A stretch of 64,000 nt of DNA from SZUA-442 sp963753185 (GCA_963753185.1 CAVWBO010000007.1:1302001-1366000), one strand, 5' to 3'; shown: positions 45,946-55,167, numbered from the stretch's first letter. Program-made: numbers and translations. Notes: generated by a model from the sequence alone, not told the origin.

Positions 45946-46710
45946 GTGAACGCCGAAACCGCCCGCCTCGCCAACCTCATCGCAGCTTCGCATCGGATCC
46001 TGCTCATCACAGGTGCCGGTGTGTCCACAGGATCCGGCATCCCTGACTATCGGGGTCCGAACGGTGTGTGGCAGACGCAGCGACCCGTCGAGTTCGACGA
46101 CTTCCTCGCCTCGGAGGACAAGCGCATCGAGTACTGGGATCAGAAGCTGGCGGCAGCTCCCCTCATCCTTGCTGCCAGGCCAGGTCGGGTGCACGCGGCA
46201 TCGGTCGATCTCGAACGCGCGGGACGCCTCGCTGCGATCGTCACCCAGAACATCGACGGGCTCCACACCGAGGCAGGCTCCTCGTCGAGCGTCGTCATCG
46301 AGGTCCACGGCACCGGTCGCGAGGCCGCATGCCTCGGATGCGGCGTCCGTGGGCCGATCGAGCCCATGCTCGAGGCCTTCGAGTCCGCTCGGCGGGCACC
46401 ACGGTGTTCGGTGTGCGGGGGTCTGGTGAAGCCTGCGACGATCAGCTTCGGGCAGCCGCTCGACCCCATGACCCTTGCCAGGGCGACGCAGGCCGCGGAC
46501 CGCTGCGATCTCGTCATCGCCCTGGGTTCGACGCTCTCCGTCTATCCCGCGGCGGCGATCCCGCTCGATGCCGCGCACAGGGGCGTGCCGTATGTCATCG
46601 TCAACCGCGGCAGGACGGACCACGACGACCTCCCCGTGGTGACGTTGAGGATCGAGGGAGACGTCGAGGAGGTCTTCGCAGACGCGGTCGCCGACGCACT
46701 GGCTCGCTGA
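45946..46710 (+). CDS. Sir2-family NAD-dependent protein deacylase
   Basis: A 254-residue sirtuin: GAGVSTGSGIPDYRGPNGVW binds NAD, then TQNIDGLH, catalytic His in EVHGTG, zinc cysteines CLGC and CSVC, and IALGSTLSVYPAAAIP. Consumes NAD to remove acyl groups from lysines, releasing nicotinamide, which pncA and pncB nearby could recycle. GTG 45946 lies 12 bases after sufC, so it is in the same transcript. A reversal of protein acetylation set by the GNAT/acyl-CoA synthetase fusion at 8.7 kb is conceivable but not shown. Confidence 0.93.
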   Translation: MNAETARLANLIAASHRILLITGAGVSTGSGIPDYRGPNGVWQTQRPVEFDDFLASEDKRIEYWDQKLAAAPLILAARPGRVHAASVDLERAGRLAAIVTQNIDGLHTEAGSSSSVVIEVHGTGREAACLGCGVRGPIEPMLEAFESARRAPRCSVCGGLVKPATISFGQPLDPMTLARATQAADRCDLVIALGSTLSVYPAAAIPLDAAHRGVPYVIVNRGRTDHDDLPVVTLRIEGDVEEVFADAVADALAR

Positions 46711-46788
46711 CGACCAGCGCCACGAGGAACGGCTACCGGTCACCGCTAACGTGAAGGTTGGATTCCGAGGCGACCGGGAGGGACGCAC

Positions 46789-48177
46789 ATGAGGATCGAG
46801 CGCGACTCGATGGGTGAGGTACCGGTACCTGACGGCGCGTACTACGGCGCTTCGACGCAACGCGCAGTGGACAACTTCCCCATCTCGAACCTGCGTTTCG
46901 GGAGGACCTTCATCTGGGCGCTCGGGCTCCTCAAGGCATCGGCTGCGGTGACGAACAAGGGAAACGGCTCCGTCGACGCGACCGTCGCAGACGCGATCGT
47001 GACAGCAGCGGAACAGGTCATGGATGGTGACCTCGACGAGCATTTCGTTCTCGACGTGTTCCAGACGGGCTCGGGCACCTCGACGAACATGAATGCGAAC
47101 GAGGTCATCGCGAACCGCGCCACCGAGCTCCTCGGCGGAGACCTCGGATCGAGGCTCGTCCATCCGAACGATCACGTGAACGCCGGGCAGTCGTCCAACG
47201 ACGCGATTCCCACCGCGATCCATGTCGCTGCGGTCGCTGGCATCGAGCAGAAACTGCTTCCCGCACTCGATGCGCTCGCGGCATCCCTCGAGGCGAAGGC
47301 GACGGAATTCGACGACGTCCTCAAGTCGGGAAGAACCCACCTCATGGACGCCACCCCCGTGAGGCTCGGGCAGGAGTTCAGCGGCTACGCGATGCAAGTA
47401 CGCAACGGTGCCGGACGGGTACGTAGGGTGCTTCCCGAACTGCTCGAGCTCGCCCTCGGTGGAACTGCGGTCGGAACGGGCATCAATGCACCGGACGGCT
47501 TCGCGAGGGACACCATCGCCGAGATGGCGAGGCGATCGGGGTTCGCCTTCGTGGAGGCACCCAACCACTTCGAGGCCCAGGCAGGCAAGGACGCGACCGT
47601 GAGCGCTTCGGGTGCGCTCAAGACGGTGGCGGTCTCGCTCTTCAAGATCGCAAACGACCTGAGGTGGCTGTCGAGCGGTCCCCGAACCGGAATCGCCGAG
47701 ATCTCGCTCCCGTCACTCCAGCCGGGAAGCTCGATCATGCCGGGAAAGGTGAACCCCGTCATCTCCGAGATGATGATGCAGGTTGCATCACAGGTGATCG
47801 GGAACGACACCGCGATCACATGGGGCGGTGCAAATGGGAACTTCGAACTCAACGTCATGATGCCGCTCATCGCCCACAACCTCCTCGAGTCGATCGACCT
47901 GCTTGCATCGGGTTCGGTCGTCATGCGCGAGAAGATGGTCGACGGAATAACGGCCGATCCCGAACGTGCCAGATGGCTCCTCGAGCAGAACGTGATCATC
48001 ATCACCGCCCTTGTCCCGATCATCGGCTATGACCGATCCGCCGAGGTCGCGAAGAAGGCCTTCGCCGAGGGAAGGGGAGTGCGCGAGGTCGCGCTCGAAC
48101 TCGGCGTTCTTCCCGAGGATGAGCTCAATGCCGCGCTCGACCTCCGACCGATGACGGAGGGCGGCGTCGCAGGCTGA
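46789..48177 (+). CDS. fumC: fumarate hydratase, class II
   Basis: A 462-residue homotetrameric TCA-cycle enzyme. The N-terminus ERDSMGEVPVPDGAYYGAST is typical. Active-site regions are TGSGTSTNMNANEV, HPNDHVNAGQSSNDAIPTA, the catalytic His in SGRTHLMDA, and the superfamily signature GSSIMPGKVNP. The sequence QAGKDATVSASGALK also fits FumC and excludes aspartase. The class II enzyme has no Fe-S cluster, so its place in a SUF operon is not a direct cofactor link. GGGAGGG precedes ATG 46789. Confidence 0.95.
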   Translation: MRIERDSMGEVPVPDGAYYGASTQRAVDNFPISNLRFGRTFIWALGLLKASAAVTNKGNGSVDATVADAIVTAAEQVMDGDLDEHFVLDVFQTGSGTSTNMNANEVIANRATELLGGDLGSRLVHPNDHVNAGQSSNDAIPTAIHVAAVAGIEQKLLPALDALAASLEAKATEFDDVLKSGRTHLMDATPVRLGQEFSGYAMQVRNGAGRVRRVLPELLELALGGTAVGTGINAPDGFARDTIAEMARRSGFAFVEAPNHFEAQAGKDATVSASGALKTVAVSLFKIANDLRWLSSGPRTGIAEISLPSLQPGSSIMPGKVNPVISEMMMQVASQVIGNDTAITWGGANGNFELNVMMPLIAHNLLESIDLLASGSVVMREKMVDGITADPERARWLLEQNVIIITALVPIIGYDRSAEVAKKAFAEGRGVREVALELGVLPEDELNAALDLRPMTEGGVAG

Positions 48178-48240
48178 TCCCATCCGGGGCCGTCGTCGGC
48201 TCCTTGTGCGCGACCTGCACCGAAACCGAAGGGGAGCACG

Positions 48241-49785
48241 ATGGTTGATCGCAGGGACCTCACCGAGGGCTTGCTCTTCATCGACCAGTACCAGCTGACG
48301 ATGGCACAGCTGTACTGGAAGAACGGCCTCGCCGACAGACCAGCCGAGTTCGACTACTTCTTCCGTTCATACCCCGACTACGGGGAGCACCAGGCGGGGT
48401 ACGCGATCGCGGCGGGCCTCGGGTGGCTGCTCGACTGGCTCGAGCGAGGGTGGTTCCGTCCGGCTGACCGTGAGGTGCTGGCATCCCAGAGGGACCCGGC
48501 GGGGCGGCCGCGATTCGACAGCGGCTTCCTCGACTTCATCTCCGACCACGACGGCTTCGCGAGTCTGCGTATCCGCGCGGTGGCCGAGGGCAGGGTGGTG
48601 CATGCGAATGAGCCGATCGCCGTCGTGGAGGGTCCCCTCGCTGTCGCCCAGATCCTCGAGACGTCGCTCCTCAACCACCTCAACCACCAGACACTGATCG
48701 CGACGAAGGCCTCGCGTGTGGTGGAGCAGGCACGAGGCGGGCGAGTCCTCGAGTTCGGCATGCGTCGAGGGCCTGGGATGGGAACGAACTCTGCAACCAG
48801 GGCCTCCCTGATCGGTGGGACCGACGGGAGCTCGAACGTGGGGGTCTCGCATGTGCTGGGAGTCGATCCACGCGGCACCCACGCCCACTCGATGGTGCAG
48901 ACCTACATGGCGCTCGGCGAGGGCGAGCTCGGGGCGTTTCGCGCCTTTGCCGAGCTGTATCCGGACGAGTGCATCCTGCTCGTGGACACCATCGACACGC
49001 TCGAAAGCGGGTTGCCGAACGCCATAGCCGTGTTCGAGGAGCTCCGGTCGCGAGGTCACGAGCCCCGAGGTATCAGGCTGGATTCCGGTGACCTCGCCTA
49101 CCTCGCCGTACGGGCTGCCGGCATGCTCGACGCCTCCGGCTTCCCCGACGTCTCGATCGTCCTGTCGTCTGACCTCGATGAGCTCGCCATGTGGCAGATA
49201 CGTGAGCAGATCGCCGAAGAGGCGCCGAGCTACGGGGTGACGGCCGATTCCGTGTTCCGTCGGCTCATGTACGGCGTGGGCACGCGCCTCGTGTCCTCAC
49301 ACGGACACTCCGCGCTCGACGGGGTGTACAAACTCGTCGCGATCGAATCGGAGGGAACCTCGGTACCTGCGATCAAGGTCTCCGATACCCCGGAGAAGGT
49401 TCCCATCCCCGGCAAGAAGCACCTCTGGCGCATCTATGACGAGCGAGGGCTCGCGACCGCGGACGTGATCTCGGCTGCCCACGAGACCCTCGCGCCAGGG
49501 CGTGAGATCACCATCCATCATCCACATCGGGCGAGTGTGGCGCGACGCCTCTCCCGGTCAGAGGTCCACGAGGTCGAGGAGATCCTCGAACCTGCGTGGG
49601 ATCTGGGACGAAGGCTCGACGGGAATCCGGATCTCGACGCGATGCGTCGCCGCAGGGTGGACGACCTCGCACGCCTCGACCCCGGTGTGCGAAGGCTCGT
49701 GAACCCCCACCGCTACCACGTCTCGGTGACCACGACCGTCAAGGAACTCCAGGACAGCCTCGTCGCACAGGCGCGCAGGACGTGA
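48241..49785 (+). CDS. pncB: nicotinate phosphoribosyltransferase
   Basis: A 514-residue enzyme that makes nicotinate mononucleotide from nicotinate and PRPP. The N-terminus has LLFIDQYQLTMAQLYWKNG and AEFDYFFRSYPDYGEHQAGY. The core has EFGMRRGPGMGTNSATRASL, VLGVDPRGTHAHSMVQ and the PRPP/phosphate strand IRLDSGDLAYLAVRAAG, followed by a C-terminal extension (about 400-514). AAGGGGAGC precedes ATG 48241. Its TGA abuts the TCA of the convergent pncA stop with no gap (TGATCA). Together PncA, PncB and the sirtuin form a nicotinamide-to-NAD salvage set. Confidence 0.94.
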   Translation: MVDRRDLTEGLLFIDQYQLTMAQLYWKNGLADRPAEFDYFFRSYPDYGEHQAGYAIAAGLGWLLDWLERGWFRPADREVLASQRDPAGRPRFDSGFLDFISDHDGFASLRIRAVAEGRVVHANEPIAVVEGPLAVAQILETSLLNHLNHQTLIATKASRVVEQARGGRVLEFGMRRGPGMGTNSATRASLIGGTDGSSNVGVSHVLGVDPRGTHAHSMVQTYMALGEGELGAFRAFAELYPDECILLVDTIDTLESGLPNAIAVFEELRSRGHEPRGIRLDSGDLAYLAVRAAGMLDASGFPDVSIVLSSDLDELAMWQIREQIAEEAPSYGVTADSVFRRLMYGVGTRLVSSHGHSALDGVYKLVAIESEGTSVPAIKVSDTPEKVPIPGKKHLWRIYDERGLATADVISAAHETLAPGREITIHHPHRASVARRLSRSEVHEVEEILEPAWDLGRRLDGNPDLDAMRRRRVDDLARLDPGVRRLVNPHRYHVSVTTTVKELQDSLVAQARRT

Positions 49786-50370
49786 TCACTCGACGGTGAC
49801 GCCGGCCGAGATCATGGATGCGATCGCTCGCGCGCCGTCACCAGGTTCGAGGTTGACAGGTCCGATCCCGTCAGCGAGGAGCGTCGTCGTGAAACCGAGC
49901 CTCGCCGCATCACATGCGGTCTCCTTGACGCAGTAATCGGTGGCGAGCCCGCACACGACGACGTTGGTGATGCCGCGCTCGGTCAGGATGTGCTCGAGGT
50001 CGGTCCGGGACTCCTCGCCCGTCTCGGGATCCCGCACGGTGAACGCCGAGTAGCCGTCCTCGCCCGCGACGCCCTTCCTGATGACGGGGCCATCGACGTG
50101 GAGTCCGGGATGGAACTCCGCTCCCCACGTGCCTGCCACGCAGTGGACGGGCCAGATGCCGCCGTCCTTTGCGAAATGCGGCGTGGACTCGGGATGCCAG
50201 TCCTGGCTCCTGATCACGGTGGCGCCGGACGCGGCAGCGTCGGCCGCCTCGTCGTTGATGAAGCCGATCAGGCGTTGAGCGGACTCGACGAAGAGGGACC
50301 CCCGCGGATCGGCAAAGTCGTTCTGGAAGTCGACGACGATCAGACAGGACTGCGACGTGTAGGCGGTCAC
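49786..50370 (-). CDS. pncA: nicotinamidase (isochorismatase family)
   Basis: A 194-residue hydrolase converting nicotinamide to nicotinate. The catalytic triad is Asp14 in IVVDFQNDF, Lys in VIRKGVAGE and Cys in GLATDYCVKETACDA; the metal site is SQDWHPESTPHF. GWDG-type features of isochorismatases without amidase activity are absent, and VHCVAGTWGAEFHP fits nicotinamidases. The GTG start at 50370 overlaps the sufU stop (GTGA), giving the last gene of the dsbB-to-pncA operon. The upstream in-frame ATGs lie inside sufU and are not needed. Confidence 0.93.
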   Translation of the reverse strand: MTAYTSQSCLIVVDFQNDFADPRGSLFVESAQRLIGFINDEAADAAASGATVIRSQDWHPESTPHFAKDGGIWPVHCVAGTWGAEFHPGLHVDGPVIRKGVAGEDGYSAFTVRDPETGEESRTDLEHILTERGITNVVVCGLATDYCVKETACDAARLGFTTTLLADGIGPVNLEPGDGARAIASMISAGVTVE

Positions 50371-50831
50371 GTCCCTGCTCGTTCCACCTGATTGAGCGCG
50401 TCCTGGAGTGTTGCCCATGGGAGATCCGCACACTTGATCCGAACCGGGAACTGTTTGACACCTTGGAGGGCCTCGAGATCTCCGAGGGCTGCCCCTGGGC
50501 GGTCGCCCTCCAGGGGGTCCACGCCATCTTCGATCGTCATCATCACCTTGAACCGATGGATGAGATCCTCGACCTCCACGATCGACTTCCCGACGATCGC
50601 ATCCATCATCATCGATCCGGAGGCCTGCGAGATCGAGCAGCCCTGACCCTGCATCGCTGCATCTGCGATGATCCCGTCGCCGTCGACGACGACATCGATG
50701 GCGAACTCATCGCCACATGATGGATTCGTACCCTCGGCGTGGATGTGGTCCATGCTCAGGGTTCCGCGTCGGCGCGGATTGCGGTAGTGGTCGAGGATGA
50801 CCTGGCGGTAGAGCTCGTCGAGTTGGGACAT
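50367..50831 (-). CDS. sufU: SufU zinc-dependent sulfurtransferase/scaffold
   Basis: A 154-residue IscU-like protein. Cysteines that bind zinc and accept sulfur are Cys39 (GTNPSCGDEF), Cys65 (GQGCSISQAS) and the late Cys in IKCADLPW. The region between the second and third Cys is longer than in IscU (FKVMMTIEDGVDPLEGDRPG), as expected for SufU. It receives persulfide from SufS, whose gene ends 63 bases upstream, and is translated together with pncA. Confidence 0.95.
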   Translation of the reverse strand: MSQLDELYRQVILDHYRNPRRRGTLSMDHIHAEGTNPSCGDEFAIDVVVDGDGIIADAAMQGQGCSISQASGSMMMDAIVGKSIVEVEDLIHRFKVMMTIEDGVDPLEGDRPGAALGDLEALQGVKQFPVRIKCADLPWATLQDALNQVERAGT

Positions 50832-50894
50832 GGGTGACCTGTGCTGTCTGGTGCGTTGGCCTGTGGTGTCAGGATACGACGCTTCGAAGGTGCC

Positions 50895-52121
50895 TCAGTC
50901 GAGGCCGAACACCTGCCGAGCCCCGAGGAGGGATCGGACGAGCACGTCGACCTCGTCGGTCGTGTTGTACACCGAGAACGATGCCCGTGCGGTCGCGGGG
51001 ACCTTCAGGTATTGCATCAGCGGCCGCGCACAGTGGTGCCCGGCTCGGATCGCGATCCCGTCCTGATCCACGATCGTCGCGAGGTCGTGGGGGTGGATGT
51101 CGCCGAGGGTGAAGCTGATCGCCCCTCCGCGGTTCGTGGCGTCCGATGGACCGTACACGGTGAGGTCGGGGACGGTGGCGAGGCGTTTGAGGGCGTACTC
51201 GGTGATGCCCCTCTCGTGCTCGACGATCGCGTCCATGCCGATCGCCGTGAGGTAGTCGACGGCGGCACCGAATCCGATGGCTTCGGCGATCGGCGGAGTA
51301 CCTGCCTCGAACTTGTGGGGCACGGGTGCCCACGTCGAGTGATCACGTTCCACCACGTTGATCATCTCGCCGCCACCTTCTGCCGGCTCCATCTCCTCGA
51401 GGCGATCCGACCGCCCCCACAGGCACCCGACTCCCGTGGGACCCAGCATCTTGTGCGCGGAGAACGCCATGAAGTCGATGCCGAGGGCATCGGGTACGGC
51501 ACCGGCATGTGGCACGAGCTGGGTCGCGTCCATCACCGTGATCGCCCCAACGGCGGCCGCAGCGTCGACGAGCGGGCCGACGGGGCCCATGGCCCCCGTT
51601 ACGTTCGACATCCCGGTGAACGCGACGATCTTCACGCGTTCGTCGATGACATCGTCGAGGTTCGCGACGTCGATCACGAGGTCCTCGTCGAGTTCGAGGT
51701 AGACGAGCTCTGCGCCCGTGTACCGGGAGATGAGCTGCCACGGCACGATGTTGGCGTGGTGTTCGGAGACCGACAGCACGATCCGGTCCCCAGCCGCGAG
51801 GTGGTTGAGACCCCACCCGTACGCGACCTGGTTGATCGCCGCCGTCGCCCCGCGCGTGAAGACGACCTGGGCAGCCGTCGTGCCGAGGAGGGCAGCGACC
51901 TTGGATCTCGACCGTTCGTAGGCCTCGGTCGCCTCGAACGAGAGTGTGTGGGCGCCCCTGTGGACGTTGGCGTTGTACCGCTCGTAGTAATCGGTCATCG
52001 CATCGATGACCGCCCTCGGCTTCTGGGTCGTTGCTGCCGAGTCGAGGTAGACGAGGGGATGGCCGTTGATCTCCCGCCCGAGGATCGGAAAGTCCGAACG
52101 CAGATGGGAGAGGTCGATCAC
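50895..52121 (-). CDS. sufS: cysteine desulfurase SufS
   Basis: A 408-residue PLP enzyme (group II cysteine desulfurase). Landmarks: YLDSAATTQKP, NANVHRGAHTLSFEAT, VFTRGATAAINQVA, the PLP-binding Lys in FSAHKMLGPTGVGCLWG, GTPPIAEAIGFGAAVDYL, and the catalytic Cys in RAGHHCARPLMQYL. All are intact. The start ATG 52121 overlaps the stop of sufC copy 2 by ATGA. It works with SufU from the next gene. Confidence 0.96.
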   Translation of the reverse strand: MIDLSHLRSDFPILGREINGHPLVYLDSAATTQKPRAVIDAMTDYYERYNANVHRGAHTLSFEATEAYERSRSKVAALLGTTAAQVVFTRGATAAINQVAYGWGLNHLAAGDRIVLSVSEHHANIVPWQLISRYTGAELVYLELDEDLVIDVANLDDVIDERVKIVAFTGMSNVTGAMGPVGPLVDAAAAVGAITVMDATQLVPHAGAVPDALGIDFMAFSAHKMLGPTGVGCLWGRSDRLEEMEPAEGGGEMINVVERDHSTWAPVPHKFEAGTPPIAEAIGFGAAVDYLTAIGMDAIVEHERGITEYALKRLATVPDLTVYGPSDATNRGGAISFTLGDIHPHDLATIVDQDGIAIRAGHHCARPLMQYLKVPATARASFSVYNTTDEVDVLVRSLLGARQVFGLD

Positions 52122-52888
52122 ACCGTCGTCACGGTCGGCCGATAGCTGTCGTAGCCGGAGTCCTCGATGCGATCGGCGAGTGCGGCGCCACCGGAGTCGA
52201 CGATTGCGCCGTCGAGGAAGACGTGGACGAAGTCTGGTGTGATGTACTCGAGCATGCGCTGGTAATGGGTGATGATGAGGAACCCACGATCCGCGGTCCG
52301 CATACGCTCGACGCCTTCGGCGACCGTCCGAAGGGCGTCGATGTCGAGGCCGGAATCCGTCTCGTCGAGCACCGCGAGCTCGGGTTCGAGGACGGCCATC
52401 TGGAGGATCTCGTTGCGTTTCCGCTCACCCCCGGAGAACCCTTCGTTGAGGTACCGATCGGCGAACGATGGGTCCATGCCGAGCTCCTTCATGGCCTCGC
52501 CGACCTTGAGACGCAGTTCGAGGACCGTGTAGTCGGTCCCTGTCCTGTTCGAGAGCGCCGTTCGGAGGAAGTTGACGACGGAGACGCCAGGGATCTCCTC
52601 CGGGTACTGGAATCCGAGGAACATGCCTGCCTGTCCCCGCACCTCGGGGGCCGCATCGGTGATGTCCTCGCCCTTGTAGGTGATGGTGCCTTCGGTGACC
52701 TCGTACAGCGGGTGGCCGAGGAGCACGTTGGCGAGTGTCGACTTGCCGCTCCCGTTCGGTCCCATGATCGCGTGGATCTCGCCACGTTCGATCGTGAGAT
52801 CGACGCCTTTGAGGATCTCCGTCCCTGCGACGGACGCGTGGAGGTTGTCGATGACGAGGAGTGGCGTGTGCGGGGAGGTTTCCAACAT
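52118..52888 (-). CDS. sufC: Fe-S assembly ATPase SufC (copy 2)
   Basis: A 256-residue ABC ATPase with Walker A GPNGSGKSTLANVLLG, signature FSGGERKRNEILQMA, Walker B LAVLDETDSGLDIDAL and H-loop LIITHYQRMLEYI. These are the usual bacterial SufC motifs. It is translationally coupled to sufS. The window thus has two complete SufC proteins that differ in most non-motif positions. Which of them pairs with the SufB at 37.5 kb cannot be told from sequence alone; each could drive a separate SufB/SufD combination. Confidence 0.95.
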   Translation of the reverse strand: MLETSPHTPLLVIDNLHASVAGTEILKGVDLTIERGEIHAIMGPNGSGKSTLANVLLGHPLYEVTEGTITYKGEDITDAAPEVRGQAGMFLGFQYPEEIPGVSVVNFLRTALSNRTGTDYTVLELRLKVGEAMKELGMDPSFADRYLNEGFSGGERKRNEILQMAVLEPELAVLDETDSGLDIDALRTVAEGVERMRTADRGFLIITHYQRMLEYITPDFVHVFLDGAIVDSGGAALADRIEDSGYDSYRPTVTTV

Positions 52889-52918
52889 GGTGATGAGTGT
52901 AATGGCGGTGTGTCGGGA

Positions 52919-53854
52919 TCAGGGCGACGAGAGTGCGTCGAACGCGAACTCCAGGTCCACGAGGTCGATGTCCTCGAGCGCCTTGTACTCCTGGATGTAA
53001 TACCGCCCGATCCCTGCATCCTCCATCCGGGCGATCGCCTGGCGTGCCTGCTCGGGCACACCGTGGGGCACGAAGCGCTCCGTCAGGAACGCCGCGTAGG
53101 CCTCCGGCGTCATGTCCCGCCGCGCTGATCGCTCGACGAGCGCAGCTCGATGGTCGCTTTCGGCCGCGAACACCAATGAAGGTCCGGCGAACGACACGAG
53201 GATGTCGTCAGCGTCGCGCCCGGCGCGTGACGCCGCCCGTCGCATCACCTCCAGGCGTGACGAGAGGGTTTCTGGATCCGTGACGAACATGTTGTACTCG
53301 TCGGCATGGGTTCCTGCAAGGGTCGGTGTCCTCCTCGCTCCGCTCCCGCCGACGACGATTCCCAGTCCTGGGCTCGCCACCGGTGAGACCGTCTCGAGGT
53401 CGAGTGGGTAGTACTCGCCTTCGAGCCTTCCACCGCCAGCGAACACCGCTCGAATGTACGCGAGGGCCTCGCTGAGACGATCGAACCGCTCGGCGAGCGG
53501 AGGAAGATCGAGACCGAAGGCATCGTGCTCCGTCTCCATCCATCCGGTGCCGACGCCGAGGCTGAAGCGACCACCGGAGATCTCATCGAGTGTCGTTGCG
53601 GACTTCGCCATCACCGCCGGATGGCGGAAGGTGATCGGCGACACCAGCGTCATGAGCCGGATCGAGGTCGTCTCGGCGGCCACGGCGGCGAGCGAGACGA
53701 GGGCATCCGTCGCGTCGGCGGACTCGTCACCGTTGAGGTAATGGTCGGATCGGGCGAAGGCATCCACACCGTGCTCCTCTGCCCACCTGGCGAGGTCAGC
53801 GAGCCGCCGATAGCTTCCTCCCACCTGTGGTTCGACGAAGAGCCCTAGTTCCAC
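52919..53854 (-). CDS. F420-dependent luciferase-like oxidoreductase
   Basis: A 311-residue LLM-family enzyme. MELGLFVEPQVGGSYRRLAD forms the first strand, then FARSDHYLNGDE, RLMTLVSPITFRHPAVMAK, ISGGRFSLGVGTGWMETEHDAFG and LGIVVGGSGARRTPTLAGTHADEYN. It differs from the LLM protein at 30.5 kb in length and substrate loops, so it has a distinct reaction. It lies 30 bases upstream of sufC copy 2 and 13 bases after an MBL-fold gene, inside the minus-strand operon; no direct link to Fe-S assembly is known. Confidence 0.9.
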   Translation of the reverse strand: MELGLFVEPQVGGSYRRLADLARWAEEHGVDAFARSDHYLNGDESADATDALVSLAAVAAETTSIRLMTLVSPITFRHPAVMAKSATTLDEISGGRFSLGVGTGWMETEHDAFGLDLPPLAERFDRLSEALAYIRAVFAGGGRLEGEYYPLDLETVSPVASPGLGIVVGGSGARRTPTLAGTHADEYNMFVTDPETLSSRLEVMRRAASRAGRDADDILVSFAGPSLVFAAESDHRAALVERSARRDMTPEAYAAFLTERFVPHGVPEQARQAIARMEDAGIGRYYIQEYKALEDIDLVDLEFAFDALSSP

Positions 53855-53867
53855 TGCTGCCTCCCAT

Positions 53868-54482
53868 TCACCATCCGCGTTCCACCCAGTCTCGCAGGTG
53901 CGGACGCTCCATTCCGATCGTGGTCGACGCTCCGTGGCCTGGGATCACCACAGTCGCATCCGGGAGCGTGAAGAGCTCCGTGCGGATCGACTCGATGATC
54001 TGGCTGAACGAGCTGTGATCGAAGCGAGTGGCACCGGGGCCTCCTGGGAACAGCGTGTCGCCCGTGACGACTGCCCCATCGAAGACGAGAGAGACGGATC
54101 CAGGTGTGTGGCCTGGGGTGTGTGCCACGGTGAACGGCACGGAGCCGACTGTGTGGCGTCCCGGTTCGATGGGGGTCGTGGCGTGGTCGATCATCGCTGC
54201 ATCGGCAGGATGGATCATGACGGGGATCCCACCGAGGGCTTCTGACACGCGACCTGCGGCCTGGTGGTGATCCCAGTGGCCATGGGTCGTGTAGATGCCA
54301 CGAACGACGACGCCCCTTGCCATCGAAAGGACCGCATCGGGATCGTCTGCGGCGTCGACGATGATCGCTTCCATCGTCGATCGATCGGTGACGAGCAGGG
54401 CGTTGGTGTCGAGGGGTCCGGCAACGATGCGCTCGATCGTCAAGGCGGCGCCGGAGTGGAGGAGGTCCATCGGCGTCGTCAC
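53868..54482 (-). CDS. MBL-fold (glyoxalase II-like) hydrolase
   Basis: A 204-residue metallo-beta-lactamase-fold protein with the dinuclear metal site THGHWDHH, then HTPGHTPGSVSLVF, VTGDTLFPGG and VIPGHGAST. The short form and the GHTPGS loop match glyoxalase II-like and persulfide-dioxygenase-like hydrolases; a thioester substrate is likely. Start GTG 54482 lies eight bases from the upstream stop; ATG 54470 is an alternative four residues later. It sits in the dsbB–tlpA-like–LLM–sufC–sufS–sufU–pncA unit, so a sulfur-related substrate would fit the context. Confidence 0.88.
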   Translation of the reverse strand: MTTPMDLLHSGAALTIERIVAGPLDTNALLVTDRSTMEAIIVDAADDPDAVLSMARGVVVRGIYTTHGHWDHHQAAGRVSEALGGIPVMIHPADAAMIDHATTPIEPGRHTVGSVPFTVAHTPGHTPGSVSLVFDGAVVTGDTLFPGGPGATRFDHSSFSQIIESIRTELFTLPDATVVIPGHGASTTIGMERPHLRDWVERGW

Positions 54483-54490
54483 GCCGCGAT

Positions 54491-55138
54491 CTATTCGAGT
54501 GTGTCGAGGATCTGGACGAACTGCTCCGTCTCGAGGAGCCCTGCCGTGCGGACGGCCACCGTGCCGTCGGAGTTGACGAAAACCCAGAACGGGAAGCCAC
54601 CGGCACCGAAGTTGAGGAGAACGGAATTCTCGTTGTCGTCGCGGATGACGGGTGACGTCCACCCCTCGCGTTCGAGCCATGCGCTCGGTGGGTAGTTCTC
54701 ACGCCCTGAGTTCATCGACGTCGACACGGTGTAGATGTCCACGTCGGGATCGCCTCCCGTGGTGTCGATCCAGTCCTGGATCAGCGGCACCTCGGCCCGG
54801 CAGAACTGGCACCAATGGGCGAGGAAGGCGATCGCCTTCGCCCTTCCGTCGTCGTTGGCGATCCTCACCGTCGACCCATCGAAGTCCTGGCCGGTGACGG
54901 ACGGATAGGTGAGTCCTGCGGCCGTTGCGTCGATGGTCTGGTTCGGTGGCATGATGGGCAGGCCCTGGCCCTCGATTGTCGGATCGCCGTACTCGGCCCC
55001 CACCTCGCTGTTGCCGAACACGACGGCAGCGATCAGCAGCACGACGACGAGGCCGCCGGCGAGCGCGATGATGATCCCCGTCATGTTCCGAGGCTGCGCC
55101 GTCGGTGCCGTGGTGCGGGCGTTCTTGGTGTCAGCCAT
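54491..55138 (-). CDS. membrane-anchored thioredoxin-fold protein (TlpA/DsbA-like)
   Basis: A 215-residue protein with one N-terminal membrane helix (about 19-41, MTGIIIALAGGLVVVLLIAA) and an extracytoplasmic thioredoxin domain. The active site is LAHWCQFCRAEVP (CxxC) and the cis-Pro loop is GGFPFWVFVN. The TlpA-type linker LPIMPPNQTIDATAAGLTYP precedes it. It follows dsbB by 29 bases, so the pair is likely an exported oxidant and its membrane recycler. Whether it introduces or reduces disulfides cannot be decided from the motif. Confidence 0.9.
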   Translation of the reverse strand: MADTKNARTTAPTAQPRNMTGIIIALAGGLVVVLLIAAVVFGNSEVGAEYGDPTIEGQGLPIMPPNQTIDATAAGLTYPSVTGQDFDGSTVRIANDDGRAKAIAFLAHWCQFCRAEVPLIQDWIDTTGGDPDVDIYTVSTSMNSGRENYPPSAWLEREGWTSPVIRDDNENSVLLNFGAGGFPFWVFVNSDGTVAVRTAGLLETEQFVQILDTLE

Positions 55139-55167
55139 GCGGTTCCTCGCGTCGGGGTAGTCGTTTC

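Noticed and set aside
45703..47568. 621-residue open frame antisense to sufC, sir2 and fumC
   Set aside because: Spans three well-supported genes on the other strand and has low-complexity Arg/Asp/Gly composition.
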